A DNA stretch of 32,005 bases from G963677915 sp963677915 (GTDB taxonomy: Bacteria; Bacillota; Clostridia; Lachnospirales; Vallitaleaceae). Location of the stretch: NCBI GenBank assembly GCA_963677915.2, contig CAXXGE010000036.1:1-32005 (forward strand). The letters are read 5' to 3'. The position numbers and the translations under genes were made by a program. Shown here piece after piece: positions 31,447 to 32,005 of this stretch (position 1 is its first letter; each line of letters opens with the position of its first letter). The notes under the pieces are model-generated. The model worked only from the letters and a program-made list of their open reading frames with translations, made no database searches and was not told the DNA's origin.

Positions 31447-32005
31447 TTAATGAATGAAATATGCAAATACATAGTTGCTTACATCGATGCCTTTTTCCGT
31501 CAGTTTTAGGTAACCGCCCTCGACAGTAAGCAATCCTTCTTTTTTCAGTTTTTCAAAGCTTTCCTTGTATTCGTTTTCAAACGGGTCGCCGAACCGCCTG
31601 TTGTATTTTTCAAGATCGATGCCTTCCATTTTTCTAAGACCAAGAAACAGGCACTCTTCCATCTGCAGTTCACGCGTGCCCTTTTGGACCAGCGTCCTGA
31701 TCTGGTTCAGATTCCCGTCCGCAGCAATGTAAGCGTCCATATCGTCAGTGTTGTCGAACCTGTCACCCAGCCAGTAGGATGATGCGCCAAGACCAGCTCC
31801 GATATACTGCTTGTCCGACCAGTAACCCAGATTGTGCATGCTTTCCATGCCCTGTCTGGCGTAGTTGGAAATCTCATAGTGGATGTATCCCGCCTGTGTC
31901 AGCCGTTCATTGGCCAGCCAGTACATCTCCCGCTCTTCTTCCTCGGAAGGAAGCGGCAACTCACCCGCTTCATGAAGCTTGGCGAATTCCGTACCTTCCT
32001 CGACA
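31447..32005 (-). CDS. hemW: HemW-like radical SAM heme chaperone, C-terminal part (cut by window edge)
   Basis: This is the C-terminal half of HemW (formerly called oxygen-independent coproporphyrinogen III oxidase-like), a heme chaperone of the radical SAM family. The frame is open to the right edge. About 185 residues are visible: VEEGTEFAKLHEAGELPLPS, then EEEEREMYWLANERL, then YEISNYARQGMESMHNLGYW, GAGLGASSYW and the FLGLRKMEGIDLEKYNRRFG C-terminal HemN-type helical domain. The CxxxCxxC radical SAM motif would be upstream, outside the window. hemW before hrcA is a standard Clostridia and Bacillus order (lepA-hemW-hrcA). Confidence 0.92.
   Translation of the reverse strand, partial: VEEGTEFAKLHEAGELPLPSEEEEREMYWLANERLTQAGYIHYEISNYARQGMESMHNLGYWSDKQYIGAGLGASSYWLGDRFDNTDDMDAYIAADGNLNQIRTLVQKGTRELQMEECLFLGLRKMEGIDLEKYNRRFGDPFENEYKESFEKLKKEGLLTVEGGYLKLTEKGIDVSNYVFAYFIH

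Overview
The window is a dense stretch of a Firmicutes chromosome, most likely from an anaerobic member of the Clostridia. This rests on gene content and order: hemW-hrcA-grpE-dnaK-dnaJ-prmA-rsmE with a CIRCE operator, ireB-ruvX-DUF1292 followed by Fur and RNase J, and nusB-xseA-xseB-ispA-dxs-tlyA-nadK-argR-recN. AGGAGG-type ribosome binding sites and sigma-A-type promoters fit the same picture. Every gene except one (an HPr-like protein at 21730) lies on the minus strand, so the biological order runs from position 32005 down to 1. Both ends cut a gene: hemW at the right edge and recN at the left.

The highlight is the 650-bp gap at 5103-5749, which I read as an OLE (Ornate, Large, Extremophilic) RNA gene of about 590 nt, followed directly by the gene for its membrane partner OapA. 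Evidence is the position (nusB-xseA-xseB-ispA-[OLE]-oapA-dxs), an extended -10 promoter that places the start on the first base of a closing stem, complementary 5' and 3' ends, internal GNRA hairpins, and a 197-residue basic/four-helix membrane protein just downstream. OLE is a known RNA class whose biochemical role is still not settled; it is not new as a class, but it is the least understood system here.

Layout in transcription order. (1) 32005-24525: hemW (partial), then a CIRCE-controlled heat-shock operon hrcA-grpE-dnaK-dnaJ continuing into prmA, rsmE and an orphan cheY-like gene, ended by a terminator. (2) 24431-22040: iscS-thiI, sulfur transfer to tRNA/thiamine. (3) 21730-21966, plus strand: an HPr-like protein lacking the phosphocarrier histidine; it converges on thiI at a shared bidirectional terminator. 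(4) 21642-19210: mtaB, then ireB, ruvX and a DUF1292 gene. (5) 19130-14885: fur (with its own promoter and a Fur box), RNase J, a YlbF-family protein, mltG and trmR, ending in a hairpin that overlaps the trmR stop codon. (6) 14851-9435: a U32 tRNA-hydroxylation protein, pilT, prepilin peptidase, yqeG, an M24 aminopeptidase broken by a +1 frameshift, and efp with a terminator. (7) 9308-1: asp23, nusB, xseA, xseB, ispA, a divergent PAP2 protein, OLE RNA, oapA, dxs, tlyA, nadK, argR and recN.

Themes are translation and RNA quality (RNase J, YlbF, EF-P, tRNA/rRNA modification), proteostasis, isoprenoid precursor supply (dxs, ispA, PAP2) and the OLE ribonucleoprotein embedded within the isoprenoid cluster. 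No insertion sequences, phage genes, CRISPR arrays, tRNA or rRNA genes were seen.
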